Shown here one piece after another: positions 34,848 through 43,535 of a stretch of DNA of 64,000 bases. The translations under genes were made by a program, and so were the position numbers. The notes beneath the pieces were generated by a model that saw only the letters and a program-made list of their open reading frames with translations, ran no database searches and had not been told where the DNA came from. The stretch covers positions 62,001-126,000 of the forward strand of contig JBFMFR010000003.1 of assembly GCA_040752025.1 (NCBI GenBank), in the 5' to 3' direction. Position 1 is the first letter of the stretch. Every line of letters starts with the position of its first letter. Origin of the DNA: JBFMFR01 sp040752025 (lineage in GTDB: Bacteria > Chloroflexota > Anaerolineae > Anaerolineales > UBA4823).

Positions 34848-35605
34848 GGACAGCCTCCCAGGGCATCGACAACCATTTCGATCGTCTCCACAACCGACTT
34901 CAACGTGGTGGTTACATTAGTAATCGCCGCAACATCGGACGGGCTGCCCAGGCCGGGCAACTGGATCGGCTGGACGCCAGCGATACCCAGCAGCGGTTCA
35001 AGCAGAGCCAGCAACGCACCGATCGGCTCGATGGCCTGGGTCACGTTGGCTGCCGAAGCAGCGGCATTCCCCTGGGCGCACTGCAAGGCAGACAACAGTT
35101 CAGCGTTCCCGGACTGTTGGGCCAGGTTGATTTGGATCGACAGGCCGCCCATGATGGCAGCAATCGATTCGAGTTGACCAATGAAACACTTCAGCACCTT
35201 CAGGATCAGGCACAGGATGTCTCGCACGAAGGGGATGGTCCCAGCCGGGGTTGGGATAGCCAGACAGGGGGCCAGGTCGGCGGCGGCTTTGCCGAAATCG
35301 ATAATCGCCTCTACAGGCGGCACTGGCAGCCCGTTGACCACATCGATCAAGGGCTTGAGCAGCTTGAGGATCTTCAGCAGGCAGTCCATGCTGGCCAACA
35401 GCGGCGCTACCTGGATCAACAGGCCGAACGTGACGGTGCAATCGGTGGGGATCGACTTCGAGAGATCGGTGAAAGCCTGCAAGGAACCGCCGGTCGGCAA
35501 CTGGACCTTCATCGGCGCGGACGGCTTGAAGCTCAGATCGATGCACTTGGGCAGATCGAAAGATTTCTGCAAATCGACTTCCACCGGGATGTCTAACTTC
35601 GGCAT
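34844..35605 (-). CDS. Hydrophobic helical eCIS protein of unknown function
   Basis: 253 aa. After a polar N terminus (MPKLDIPVEVDLQKSFDLPKC) it is rich in Leu/Ile/Ala/Val with several cysteines (CTVTFGLLIQVAPLLASMDCLLKILKLL, CLAIPTPAGTIPFVRDILCLILKVLKCF). No classical signal peptide. It sits where many eCIS loci place the PAAR tip or other spike-related proteins, between gpV and gp25, but shows no PAAR-like motif. It might be membrane-interacting, a chaperone or a baseplate part. ATG 35605 follows AGAGG. Confidence 0.7.
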   Translation of the reverse strand: MPKLDIPVEVDLQKSFDLPKCIDLSFKPSAPMKVQLPTGGSLQAFTDLSKSIPTDCTVTFGLLIQVAPLLASMDCLLKILKLLKPLIDVVNGLPVPPVEAIIDFGKAAADLAPCLAIPTPAGTIPFVRDILCLILKVLKCFIGQLESIAAIMGGLSIQINLAQQSGNAELLSALQCAQGNAAASAANVTQAIEPIGALLALLEPLLGIAGVQPIQLPGLGSPSDVAAITNVTTTLKSVVETIEMVVDALGGCP

Positions 35606-35613
35606 AAGGACCT

Positions 35614-36135
35614 CTATATCGGGTTGTTGCTGGGGGTAACTACCCGGCGGTAACCCGGACCACCCAGGCTGATCACCGGGGCTTCAATTTCCAACAGAGC
35701 CACAGACTGGATCTTGATCTTCCCGTTGGATAAGGTGATGCGGTTGCCGTGGGCATCCTCGATTACCACCGCCCCCAGGCTGCCGCCTTCGGGCGTAGAA
35801 TCCAGCAAGCGGATGGCGTGCCCATTCACCGAGCGAATGGCGCGCTCGCGCACGTGTTCGTATGGCGGGTTATCCTTCCCGCTCCAAAGAAAACCAATCA
35901 CGTAGGGATGCTTGACATCCCCATGATCGAAGGCGACCAATACTTCGTCCCCAACTTCAGGCATGAACCAGGCCCCGCGGCCGTTGCCGGCCATGAGCGA
36001 AGCTACCGGCGCCCAGGTGTTATCGCTCTTACCGCCCATCCAGGGGAACTCCACCTGGACACGGCCCTCGCCCTGCGGATCGTTGACATCCTTGACCTGG
36101 CCAAGAACAACGCCATAAACGCGCTCTTCGCTCAT
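35614..36135 (-). CDS. Baseplate protein V / VgrG C-terminal-like spike protein
   Basis: 173 aa. RVYGVVLGQVKDVNDPQGEGRVQVEFPW and AWFMPEVGDEVLVAFDHGD are the OB-fold of gpV/gp5/VgrG proteins; the C-terminal half (HGNRITLSNGKIKIQSVALLEIEAP) fits the beta-helix spike. It forms the puncturing spike with the gpD-like hub. ATG 36135 overlaps the stop of the gpD gene as ATGA. The open frame reads on to 36471, but that extension is the shadow of the gpD gene and is not counted. Confidence 0.93.
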   Translation of the reverse strand: MSEERVYGVVLGQVKDVNDPQGEGRVQVEFPWMGGKSDNTWAPVASLMAGNGRGAWFMPEVGDEVLVAFDHGDVKHPYVIGFLWSGKDNPPYEHVRERAIRSVNGHAIRLLDSTPEGGSLGAVVIEDAHGNRITLSNGKIKIQSVALLEIEAPVISLGGPGYRRVVTPSNNPI

Positions 36136-37319
36136 TTCGGCAAACCTTTCTCCCGGCAGGCGGTAAATGAGGTGATATAACCTGCATCGCTGATCCTGTG
36201 AGTAGTCTCTAACACGAAATATTCTCCACTGAACTGCTGGCCGATGCCTTTGATATGAATCTTGCGCCCGGCGCGCAGGTCTGGCAGCCCAACCACCGAG
36301 CCCGAGCCTTTGATCATCTCTTTCAGCCGGCGGAGCAGGATGTCGCGCGCCAGGGCCTGGGCTTGCTGAGCGGTGTGCACCGGGCGATCTGTGATCACTT
36401 CTTTGCGATCCTTGACAGCCTGTATGGCAGCCTTTTGATCCAGGTTGATATCGACACCCTGGTCGCCCCAATGGACGGTTTTGACGATCGGTTTGCGGGA
36501 GCGCCGGTCCAATCCTCGCACGGTAACTTCATACACCTGGTTGGCGGTGGCCAACGCCGGGCGGAAATCGATGAGCGACTTCCCCCATTCCAGCTTGTAA
36601 GTCACCTGTTTTACATGCTGCGAGGGGCCAAAATAAATATAATTCTCGCCGGTTTTTTCATCCTCGGCCACGTAAACCACGTAGCCGCGCACACGGGCGC
36701 GTTCCATCAAGAAGAAAATGTCGTATTGATTGTTCATGAACAGGATGGGTTCTTCTGGCTCATCCTGGGCAGCGTTGGAATCGATACGCACCGGCACTCC
36801 CAGGCCTGGGCGATCATCGGATACCGGCTGCCCACCCATTTCTTTGGCCACATCGCTGTCGCGCTTGCCTTCCCATGACCAGGTATGCTGTTTCTTACGG
36901 AAATTGTGCAGGGTGTTCAAACCGCGCACCAACACGGTTGGCGCATTGCTCCCCGAAAAATCCAACTCCATCGTGGTGATTTCGCCCACTACCATGCGAC
37001 GCAGGTTCCCCTGGTAGCCCAGCCAGACCTCCACCTTCTCGCCCGGGCTGAATATCCCGGTGAAGGGGGAGTTCGGACCACTTGACAGATCATCCGGGAG
37101 GCCGACGTATTTGAATGTGCGCTTGCCGGCGTCCCAGTTATTGACCAGGAATTCAAATGAGTCGATCTCATTAACATTATCCTTGTAGGTAATGTTTATT
37201 ACGTCACGCAGCACATCGCGCGGCAGGCTACGCCCCTTCATTTTCACCTCAAAGGCGGGGATATAGAATGTTTCCTCGCCAGTTTCGGTTTTGTAGATCG
37301 GTATCGCCTGCTGTGTCAT
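36132..37319 (-). CDS. Phage late control D / VgrG N-terminal-like hub protein (Afp8-like)
   Basis: About 395 aa. It has the gpD hub features: an N-terminal beta domain (IPAFEVKMKGRSLPRDV, DSFEFLVNNWD), SPGEKVEVWLGYQGNLRRMVVGEITTMELDF and VRGLNTLHNFRK. It ends with PDLRAGRKIHIKGIGQQFSGEYFVLETTHRISDAGY, the usual gpD end. As a trimer it joins tube, baseplate and spike. With the next gene it makes up a two-gene split VgrG. ATG 37319 is chosen; an upstream in-frame TTG (37331) has no ribosome site. Confidence 0.92.
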   Translation of the reverse strand: MTQQAIPIYKTETGEETFYIPAFEVKMKGRSLPRDVLRDVINITYKDNVNEIDSFEFLVNNWDAGKRTFKYVGLPDDLSSGPNSPFTGIFSPGEKVEVWLGYQGNLRRMVVGEITTMELDFSGSNAPTVLVRGLNTLHNFRKKQHTWSWEGKRDSDVAKEMGGQPVSDDRPGLGVPVRIDSNAAQDEPEEPILFMNNQYDIFFLMERARVRGYVVYVAEDEKTGENYIYFGPSQHVKQVTYKLEWGKSLIDFRPALATANQVYEVTVRGLDRRSRKPIVKTVHWGDQGVDINLDQKAAIQAVKDRKEVITDRPVHTAQQAQALARDILLRRLKEMIKGSGSVVGLPDLRAGRKIHIKGIGQQFSGEYFVLETTHRISDAGYITSFTACREKGLPK

Positions 37320-37340
37320 AATCCGACTCAATCTGTAAGA

Positions 37341-38045
37341 TTATTCGACGGGTGGAATTTCTAAAATCATGCCGGGCTGCAAAGCCAACGGGTCATCCAA
37401 TTCATTGGCATCGGCGATCCGCCGCCATTCTTTCGGATCGTCGTATACCTGGGCAGCGATCCGGCTGAGGGTCTCACCCTGTCTCACCACGTGGTCACGA
37501 GTGTGGTCAGGTGATTGCAGGTTAAGCTGCTCCAACTGCTCGGAAAGGGTCTTGTATTCCCGTAAAGTAACGGAGAGCGTCGCCCGCAAGGGAGTCCCTT
37601 TGGGGCTGAAAAGCGTGAAGCGCTGGCGGATATTCTCGACAATACATTTGAAGCCGTAGCGCTGCTGGTTGCCCATACTGGGATAGGAACGGTGACCGGG
37701 GAAATCCTGCCCACCCCATGAAAACAGGAGGATGGGCGGTGCGTGGGTCTGGCTGTCGATTTTGACCAACTGGTAGAACTTATCCGTCTCTTGCGTTACC
37801 GGGCGCACGTTGTCGGTGACGCCGTACTCGGTTGTATCGAAGAACAAATCCAGGCTAAGCGTTTCGGTTTGGCCCCGGACAAACTGCAAGACCGGCGAAT
37901 CCAGGCCCGGAATAGCGACTTCGGCGATCTGGGCGCTTTTGTTCAAGGTGAACTCGGCAGGGTTGTACATCACCGGAAGCGGCGGGCCGCTGGGCGATCC
38001 GTTGGGTCTCAAACGTTGGAACTGGGCTTTGAGCGGTTGGCTCAT
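37341..38045 (-). CDS. LysM-domain eCIS protein (Afp7/gp53-like)
   Basis: 234 aa. The N-terminal domain (LPVMYNPAEFTLNKSAQIAEVAIPGL, FVRGQTETLSLDLFFDT) is typical of contractile-tail LysM proteins that join the tube base to the hub. The C terminus is a LysM domain (HVVRQGETLSRIAAQVYDDPKEWRRIADAN). GGAGG precedes ATG 38045. It lies directly before the gpD/gpV spike genes as in Afp-like loci. Confidence 0.94.
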   Translation of the reverse strand: MSQPLKAQFQRLRPNGSPSGPPLPVMYNPAEFTLNKSAQIAEVAIPGLDSPVLQFVRGQTETLSLDLFFDTTEYGVTDNVRPVTQETDKFYQLVKIDSQTHAPPILLFSWGGQDFPGHRSYPSMGNQQRYGFKCIVENIRQRFTLFSPKGTPLRATLSVTLREYKTLSEQLEQLNLQSPDHTRDHVVRQGETLSRIAAQVYDDPKEWRRIADANELDDPLALQPGMILEIPPVE

Positions 38046-38048
38046 CGC

Positions 38049-38225
38049 TTACCTCCACTGCCTGTCTGGATCGTCAGACACATTGCGCCGCAACTGGCGA
38101 TCGGCCTCGGCGCGTTTCTCGCGGGCCTGCTCTTCGCGCAAACGCGTGAGCACTTCCTGCTTGATCATCTCCAACATCTCCGGGCTAAGCAGCACGCTGT
38201 TCGCATCCTTGATTTCTACTTGCAT
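38049..38225 (-). CDS. Small charged eCIS protein (Afp6-like)
   Basis: 58 aa: MQVEIKDANSVLLSPEMLEM followed by a highly charged helix (LTRLREEQAREKRAEADRQLRR). Afp-type loci usually carry a protein of about 60 aa at this place between tube and LysM genes, so the call rests on size, position and helix pattern. ATG 38225 lies 7 bases after GAGG; ATG 38231 is too close to it. It ends 3 bases before the LysM gene. Confidence 0.65.
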   Translation of the reverse strand: MQVEIKDANSVLLSPEMLEMIKQEVLTRLREEQAREKRAEADRQLRRNVSDDPDRQWR

Positions 38226-38234
38226 CGCCATACC

Positions 38235-38774
38235 TCACAGTCCGAGCACAGAACCAACTGCTTCGACTGCTTCGCTGATCAACCCAACAGCGCCAGCAGA
38301 GGTAACCGATAACCCCTCGTGGGCGATCTCCAACTCTTCGATCGCCACCTGGCTTTGACCAGCGCTCAGGGTCGGGCCAGACCACTTCACCGGCAGGCCG
38401 CGCACAAATCGCCAGACTCTCACTGGCTCGTGGCGGTCGTTCTGTAAAATGATCATGCCGTCCCGCCGCTTACCTTTACCCTGCACGAAGCTGTAATGCC
38501 ATTTCCAGAGATCATCCGAAATCGCCAGCCCGCGCCGCAGGCGGATATTGCCGAAAGCGGCCCGGGTGGGAAATTTGAGCACCGTGCCGTTATTGCCTCC
38601 TTCACGATACTCCTCAACTTGCAGGCTCATCTCCAGGCCGCTGCACTCGCTAAAGCCAGCCTGCGGTGGAGCCAATACACCGATGACCACTGTGGCGAGT
38701 TGGCTGCTGGACTCATTCAGTGAAACCAGGAAGTTATAGCCCATTACAGGGTCTTTGCGTTTAGCGGTTGGCAT
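38235..38774 (-). CDS. Tail tube protein 2 (Afp5-like)
   Basis: 179 aa of the T4-gp19-like tube family: DPVMGYNFLVSLNES, GFSECSGLEMSLQVEEYREGGNNG, LRRGLAISDDLWKW, then WSGPTLSAGQSQVAIEELEIAHEGL. The C terminus has an extra hydrophobic tail (ISEAVEAVGSVLGL). It is probably the tube section nearest the baseplate. ATG 38774 follows GGAGG and lies inside the end of the sheath-2 gene (14-base overlap). Confidence 0.93.
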   Translation of the reverse strand: MPTAKRKDPVMGYNFLVSLNESSSQLATVVIGVLAPPQAGFSECSGLEMSLQVEEYREGGNNGTVLKFPTRAAFGNIRLRRGLAISDDLWKWHYSFVQGKGKRRDGMIILQNDRHEPVRVWRFVRGLPVKWSGPTLSAGQSQVAIEELEIAHEGLSVTSAGAVGLISEAVEAVGSVLGL

Positions 38775-40923
38775 CTTGCCTCCACTGCTCACTGATCTCC
38801 AATTCATCTTCGGTGCGGCCCACGTTGAAGATTACAAACTCTGCCGGATAGATCGGGGCGACGCCCACCTGAGCGACGAACTGCCCTTGTTCGATCAGGT
38901 AGGGCGGGTTGTTGACCTCGTCGCACCTGATAAAAAAGGCCTGCTCGGGCGTATCGCCGGCCAGCGCGCCGTGCTTCCACAACGTCTCCAGAAAACTGGC
39001 GATAGACAAACTGACTCGCTCGCGCAGGATGTAATCGTTCGGCTCGAACACCGCCCATTGCAGCGACAATTCGAGCGCTTCTTCGATCATCATCAGCAAA
39101 CGCCGCACGTTCACGTAGATCCAGGCGGAGTCATCACTCAACGTACGCGCGCCAAACACACGCAACCCACGGCCAGGGAAAGCCCGGATGCAGTTGATTG
39201 CCAGGGGATTCAAACCGGCCTGGATAGCTTCATTGACCTCAGCGGTTACTCCCTGCGCCCAGAAAAGATCGACGTTCGCCGGCGCCTTGTGCACGCCGAC
39301 TTCCCGGTCCGTGCGGGCGTAGATCCCAGCTACGTGCCCGCTTGGTGGTACGGGCTGCACGGCCCGCAGACTGCCCGGAAGCGGGTCGGGAACCAGCAGC
39401 CAGGGGAAATACAGGGCGGCGTACTTCGAGACGAAATTCGAGCGCCAGGTCTGGATCTCAGCAACATCCATGTGCTGCCCAGAAGCGGAGAACAGCGGAG
39501 GGTCGAGCAGCACGATGCGATCCCGCAGCTTCTCGCAGTGGTCAATCAGAGCTTGCTGGACCAACATAATCTCATCCAGGCTAAACTGCGGCAAGCGCTC
39601 ATGGAAAACCTGTTGCTGCGACGGCGCTTCTTCTGGCGACAGGGTAAGTAAACACGGATCGATCTGCGGCTTCGGGAGCGGCGACAGGATGACCTCAGGC
39701 GCGGCCCGGATAAGCACATCCGGCGCGGCCAGGATGGCGACCGGGTCCACTTCCTCCAATGCCCGCACACCCAGCAGTTCATCGCCCGCCTGGCTGCCGG
39801 TAAAATCTTCCATGCGCAGGCCCGCCAGGCCATCTCGCCCGCCGTGGAAAGACAACACACCGCGCTTCAGATTAGCGGCCTGAGGATCAGGCAGTTGTTT
39901 CTGATAAACAGACAGCGAGTGCAGATCTTCGGCCTGTATCCAGCGCGAATCACGCTGCAGCGCACAGACTACGTAAGGGCTATCGCCAACCTGGCGGCAA
40001 TCCGCGGCAGTCATCGAAAGCCTGGCATGTGTCTCGAGCAAGCGCCCTTTCAGGTAGACCGACAGGCTGAACTCAACCGTCTCGAACGAGATGGGCTGCC
40101 CCAGGTCGAAAGCGGGGATTAGAGGAGCATCCCAGGTGATGCGCTTACGCGCCGGGTTCACCTGGGATACCCGTCGATAGGCCGTCACGGGCGCGGGCTG
40201 GATCTGTACCACGCGCACCAGCCGGCCAGGCTCGAAGCCCAAAACGCGTTCGACCTGCGATTCCAGTCCACCAACGGGCTGCGCCCCAGGGCCGGCCGTT
40301 CGCGTGGCATGGCGGCTGGTCTGCGCCAGGCGCACAGTCAGCCCATTGCCCCAGGCGCCAGGGCTGCTCGCCAACAGGCGAAGGGTTGGTTTACCATTGC
40401 CATCCAGCAGCACGCCCTGGGCCAAACCGGCCCCGGTAGCGAAATCCAACGAAAGGTTCAGATCGAAAGCCGGATCCAGCGGCTGGTACCAGACCAGCTT
40501 TTTGGATATGGCATCGACTTCTTTGAGCAGATAGTCACCTGCCAGGTGATCGCCCTGGCGAATGGTCACCGCTGCGCCGGGGACAAAACCTTCCAGCGAA
40601 GCGACCCCTGAGGCCAGGCGATCAGCGGGCTGTAAACCACTGCTGGTTGTGGCCTTCTCAGGCGCAGCGGTGCGCAGCACGTAACAGGCTCGCCCGCCGT
40701 TCTCGAAGAAGGCCTTGACTGCGTAAGACAGGTAGGCGCCACTCACAAAGCCCCCAAACCGGGCCTGGTACTGTTCGAAAGTCTGCACGAGCACGGGTTG
40801 GTGCAGCGGCCCGCGCTCTGCCAACCCGATGAAGGCAGCGATGTCGGTGCGCAGGGCAGCGATGCGTTCCTGCCCGGCATCTACGCTGGCGTAGTACAGT
40901 CCAGGGGCCAAGTAAGCAGGCAT
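38761..40923 (-). CDS. Tail sheath protein 2
   Basis: 720 aa. N terminus MPAYLAPGLYYASVDAGQER and VQTFEQYQARFGGFVSGAYLSYAVKAFFENGG are sheath signatures. The C terminus has GLRVFGARTLSDDSAWIYVNVRRLLMMIEEAL, WAVFEPNDYILRERV and VAPIYPAEFVIFNVGR, the handshake-forming conserved part. The middle is a variable surface domain. It pairs with tube 2. Compared with sheath 1 it is longer and less typical at its N terminus, so it may be a minor baseplate-proximal sheath. Ribosome site weak. Confidence 0.93.
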   Translation of the reverse strand: MPAYLAPGLYYASVDAGQERIAALRTDIAAFIGLAERGPLHQPVLVQTFEQYQARFGGFVSGAYLSYAVKAFFENGGRACYVLRTAAPEKATTSSGLQPADRLASGVASLEGFVPGAAVTIRQGDHLAGDYLLKEVDAISKKLVWYQPLDPAFDLNLSLDFATGAGLAQGVLLDGNGKPTLRLLASSPGAWGNGLTVRLAQTSRHATRTAGPGAQPVGGLESQVERVLGFEPGRLVRVVQIQPAPVTAYRRVSQVNPARKRITWDAPLIPAFDLGQPISFETVEFSLSVYLKGRLLETHARLSMTAADCRQVGDSPYVVCALQRDSRWIQAEDLHSLSVYQKQLPDPQAANLKRGVLSFHGGRDGLAGLRMEDFTGSQAGDELLGVRALEEVDPVAILAAPDVLIRAAPEVILSPLPKPQIDPCLLTLSPEEAPSQQQVFHERLPQFSLDEIMLVQQALIDHCEKLRDRIVLLDPPLFSASGQHMDVAEIQTWRSNFVSKYAALYFPWLLVPDPLPGSLRAVQPVPPSGHVAGIYARTDREVGVHKAPANVDLFWAQGVTAEVNEAIQAGLNPLAINCIRAFPGRGLRVFGARTLSDDSAWIYVNVRRLLMMIEEALELSLQWAVFEPNDYILRERVSLSIASFLETLWKHGALAGDTPEQAFFIRCDEVNNPPYLIEQGQFVAQVGVAPIYPAEFVIFNVGRTEDELEISEQWRQDANR

Positions 40924-40945
40924 GAGATTGACCGGCTCCAGCCAG

Positions 40946-41383
40946 CTACTCCAGTTCTACGCGTTCGACAGCGATTTCCAGGCTCTCGATGGCCACATCA
41001 TTGCTGGTGGCATTCAAGGCTGGCCCTTCCCACTTGGTGATGAAAGCTGCTTCAAAGTTCCATCGCAAAACGTCAGCGTGCTGTTCATCTTGCAGAACAA
41101 TCGCTCCACTGCGACGGTCATCGATGCCATTCAAGGTATTGCGATACCAGTTCCACAGTTCCTTGTTTGCGGTGAAACCGCGTTTGAGGGTCAGGTTAGC
41201 AAACTTGCGCAGCCCGGCCAGCTTGCGCACGTGCAAGGGGATATCGGTTCCCTCCCGGTATTCTGATACGTCAGTGGTGAAGCTCAACCCGCCAGCCTCG
41301 CGGAAAGCCGCGACGGTGGCGTTGTCGAGTTCGATCCGGAAGTTAAAACCGCGATAAGGGTCTATGCGATCTCCAGTAGCCAT
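40946..41383 (-). CDS. Tail tube protein 1 (Afp1-like)
   Basis: 145 aa of the contractile tube family: DPYRGFNFRIELDNATVAAFREAGGL, DVSEYREGTDIPLHVRKLAGLRKFANLTLKRG, NKELWNWYRNTL and WEGPALNATSNDVAIESLEIAVERVEL. It forms the inner tube through which cargo moves or inside which it is stored. ATG 41383 follows AGGAGAG by 7 bases. It lies between the two sheath genes. Confidence 0.95.
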   Translation of the reverse strand: MATGDRIDPYRGFNFRIELDNATVAAFREAGGLSFTTDVSEYREGTDIPLHVRKLAGLRKFANLTLKRGFTANKELWNWYRNTLNGIDDRRSGAIVLQDEQHADVLRWNFEAAFITKWEGPALNATSNDVAIESLEIAVERVELE

Positions 41384-41403
41384 AATTTATCTCTCCTGAT
41401 CGA

Positions 41404-43467
41404 TTAGAGTTCCTGGACCGCTGAACCGCCAGCCCATTGGCCAATGCGGATGATCACGTATTCGGCCGGCCGGACAGGGGCAACGCCGATGATCATGATC
41501 AACCGCCCGTTTTCAAGATCATCCTGGGTCATCGTCGTGCGGTCACATACGACGAAAAAGGCTTCCTCTGGATTGGTGCCCATCAGAGCGCCATCCCGCC
41601 ACGTACGAGTCAGGAAATTGCTCACTGATTGGCGGATGCGCGCCCACAGGCGATCATCATTCGGCTCGAAAACCGCCCACTGCGTGCCCTGGTCGATCGA
41701 CTCTTCCAGGAAAATAAACAAGCGACGGACGTTTACGTACTTCCAACTCGTGTCACTGGTGATGCAGCGCGCCCCCCAGACGCGGAAACCGCGGCCATCG
41801 GCGCGGAAATCGCGCAGCACGTTGATATTATCGGGGCTCGGGTTGAGAATATCCTGTTCGGATTTGTTGATGGTCAGATCCAACCCCGAAATGCCTCGCA
41901 CCACCTCGTTCGCCGGCGCTTTGTGCACGCCGCGCTGGATATCCGTGCGGGCGTAAATGCCCGCCATATGCCCGCTGGGCGGGATAGAGATTTCAGTGCG
42001 CGTCAGCGGGTCGAGCACGGTCAAGCGCGGGTAGTAGATGGCGGCGTATTTCGTGTCGTACTGCTTGCGCTGGTTGCGAATCTCTTGCAGAGTCTGGGGT
42101 TTGTTCTCGGGATCCAGGATGGCGAAACGATCCATGAGTTTTTCGCACTGCTCGAACAAGGCTCGCTGGACAGTCGAAGAGGTCAGGCCAGGAGCAGCGA
42201 TGATGCTGATCTCGTCCACATCTTCAAAAGCCATAATGCCGGTGCGCTTACCGGGGCCATTGTCGCTGCCTTTGTAATCCAGGTCTCCCGGCGGGTTGGC
42301 GCCATCGCTGCCGCTGCCCAACTGGATTCCGGTGTTCGTACCCGTGGGGAAAAGCAGGGGATTCAATGCAGCCAGGGGCGCTTCCACTTTGAGCAGCGAA
42401 GAAGAATTATTGATCCGGTCCAGGTAATAGCGCCCGGGGACGTTCTCCAACGTCAGGCCGGAATACTGCTCAGTCACGCTTTGATAAGTGGCAACCAGGC
42501 GAAACTCACAGGTTGAGAAGATGGTGATATTGTCAGGGGCAGCCAGTTGGGGAGCGATACTCGCGGCATTCATGGCTGGACCTTCCAGGGTAAGCACACT
42601 GCCGTCCACTGATTTGACGCGGCGGTACAATTTGGCCTGGCCGCGGTCGATTTCCACCCAGGCGCCCGCATAAAACCCGGCGCTCGATTTCAGGCGGATC
42701 TTGTTCGCATCCACTCCGCCGCTGACGAAAGCATCCAGTTCTGCCCGCGCAGCCGACTCTGGATAAGTTTGAATGACGATCTTATCGCCCCAACTGCCCT
42801 TATCCCTGGCGTTGATCACCAGAGTGTTGGGCCGGGGATCGAGAGGGGTGGCCAGGTCTTGCAGTGCGCCGGCGGCATTGATACCCGCCGCATCGGTAAA
42901 CACAGTGGTATAGCGGGCCTCGAAGGTTGTAGGGCCAGCAGGCGCGGCAGTCAGATTGTTGTTTACGGTGATCTCCTGGCTGGCGCGATTGATATCCGTC
43001 ACCTGAACCACATTTGAATCGGTCACGACGCCATCTTTGATCATGCGCAATTGCAGCTTCGTGCCCACTTCGATGCCGCGCACCGATGTGGGCGTCAGCT
43101 TCTTCTGGGCGATAGGGGCATCCGTAAGTAAACGCGTGGTGATCCCACCCTGGGCGGTGGTTTTGGAAGCGGCTGCGTTCTGGCCGGTCACCCGGACAAT
43201 GTACAGCCGTTTGCCCCCGTTGGTAAAGTAACCTTCAACAGCATAGGGCAAGAAATTGTGGTTTTTGAAAGCTGCGCCGAAGTCGAAGTAACCACCAAAC
43301 TTGCGTTGAAACTCAGCGAAACTAGTCACCAGTTCCGGCAAGCCGGAATCTGGGCCGCGCACGGTCAAGCCCACAAAGCCGGTCGTGCTCGTGCTGACCC
43401 CTTCGATGGGCTTGGTTCCTGCGTCGATTTCTTCGACATAAACGCCAGGAGCAAGGTATTCAGGCAT
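41404..43467 (-). CDS. Tail sheath protein 1
   Basis: 687 aa. MPEYLAPGVYVEEIDAGTKP, then TTGFVGLTVRGP and FGGYFDFG at the N terminus, and RVWGARCITSDTSWKYVNVRR, GTQWAVFEPNDDRLWARIR, EEAFFVVCDRTTMTQ and VAPVRPAEYVIIRIGQW at the C terminus are standard sheath motifs. A large inserted beta domain (about 90-400) would point outward. Likely the main contracting sheath. ATG 43467 has GGAGG 8 bases upstream; the 20-residue upstream extension is not used. Confidence 0.96.
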   Translation of the reverse strand: MPEYLAPGVYVEEIDAGTKPIEGVSTSTTGFVGLTVRGPDSGLPELVTSFAEFQRKFGGYFDFGAAFKNHNFLPYAVEGYFTNGGKRLYIVRVTGQNAAASKTTAQGGITTRLLTDAPIAQKKLTPTSVRGIEVGTKLQLRMIKDGVVTDSNVVQVTDINRASQEITVNNNLTAAPAGPTTFEARYTTVFTDAAGINAAGALQDLATPLDPRPNTLVINARDKGSWGDKIVIQTYPESAARAELDAFVSGGVDANKIRLKSSAGFYAGAWVEIDRGQAKLYRRVKSVDGSVLTLEGPAMNAASIAPQLAAPDNITIFSTCEFRLVATYQSVTEQYSGLTLENVPGRYYLDRINNSSSLLKVEAPLAALNPLLFPTGTNTGIQLGSGSDGANPPGDLDYKGSDNGPGKRTGIMAFEDVDEISIIAAPGLTSSTVQRALFEQCEKLMDRFAILDPENKPQTLQEIRNQRKQYDTKYAAIYYPRLTVLDPLTRTEISIPPSGHMAGIYARTDIQRGVHKAPANEVVRGISGLDLTINKSEQDILNPSPDNINVLRDFRADGRGFRVWGARCITSDTSWKYVNVRRLFIFLEESIDQGTQWAVFEPNDDRLWARIRQSVSNFLTRTWRDGALMGTNPEEAFFVVCDRTTMTQDDLENGRLIMIIGVAPVRPAEYVIIRIGQWAGGSAVQEL

Positions 43468-43535
43468 ATCAGAACCTCCTAAGGATGCAAAATTTGCGAA
43501 CGAACGTGGCCAGGCGACCGGTTTCACTCCGGCGT

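Noticed and set aside
36133..36471. N-terminal extension of the gpV gene
   Set aside because: The extra frame lies over the gpD gene and has no gpV similarity; the ATGA overlap at 36132-36135 gives a good start.
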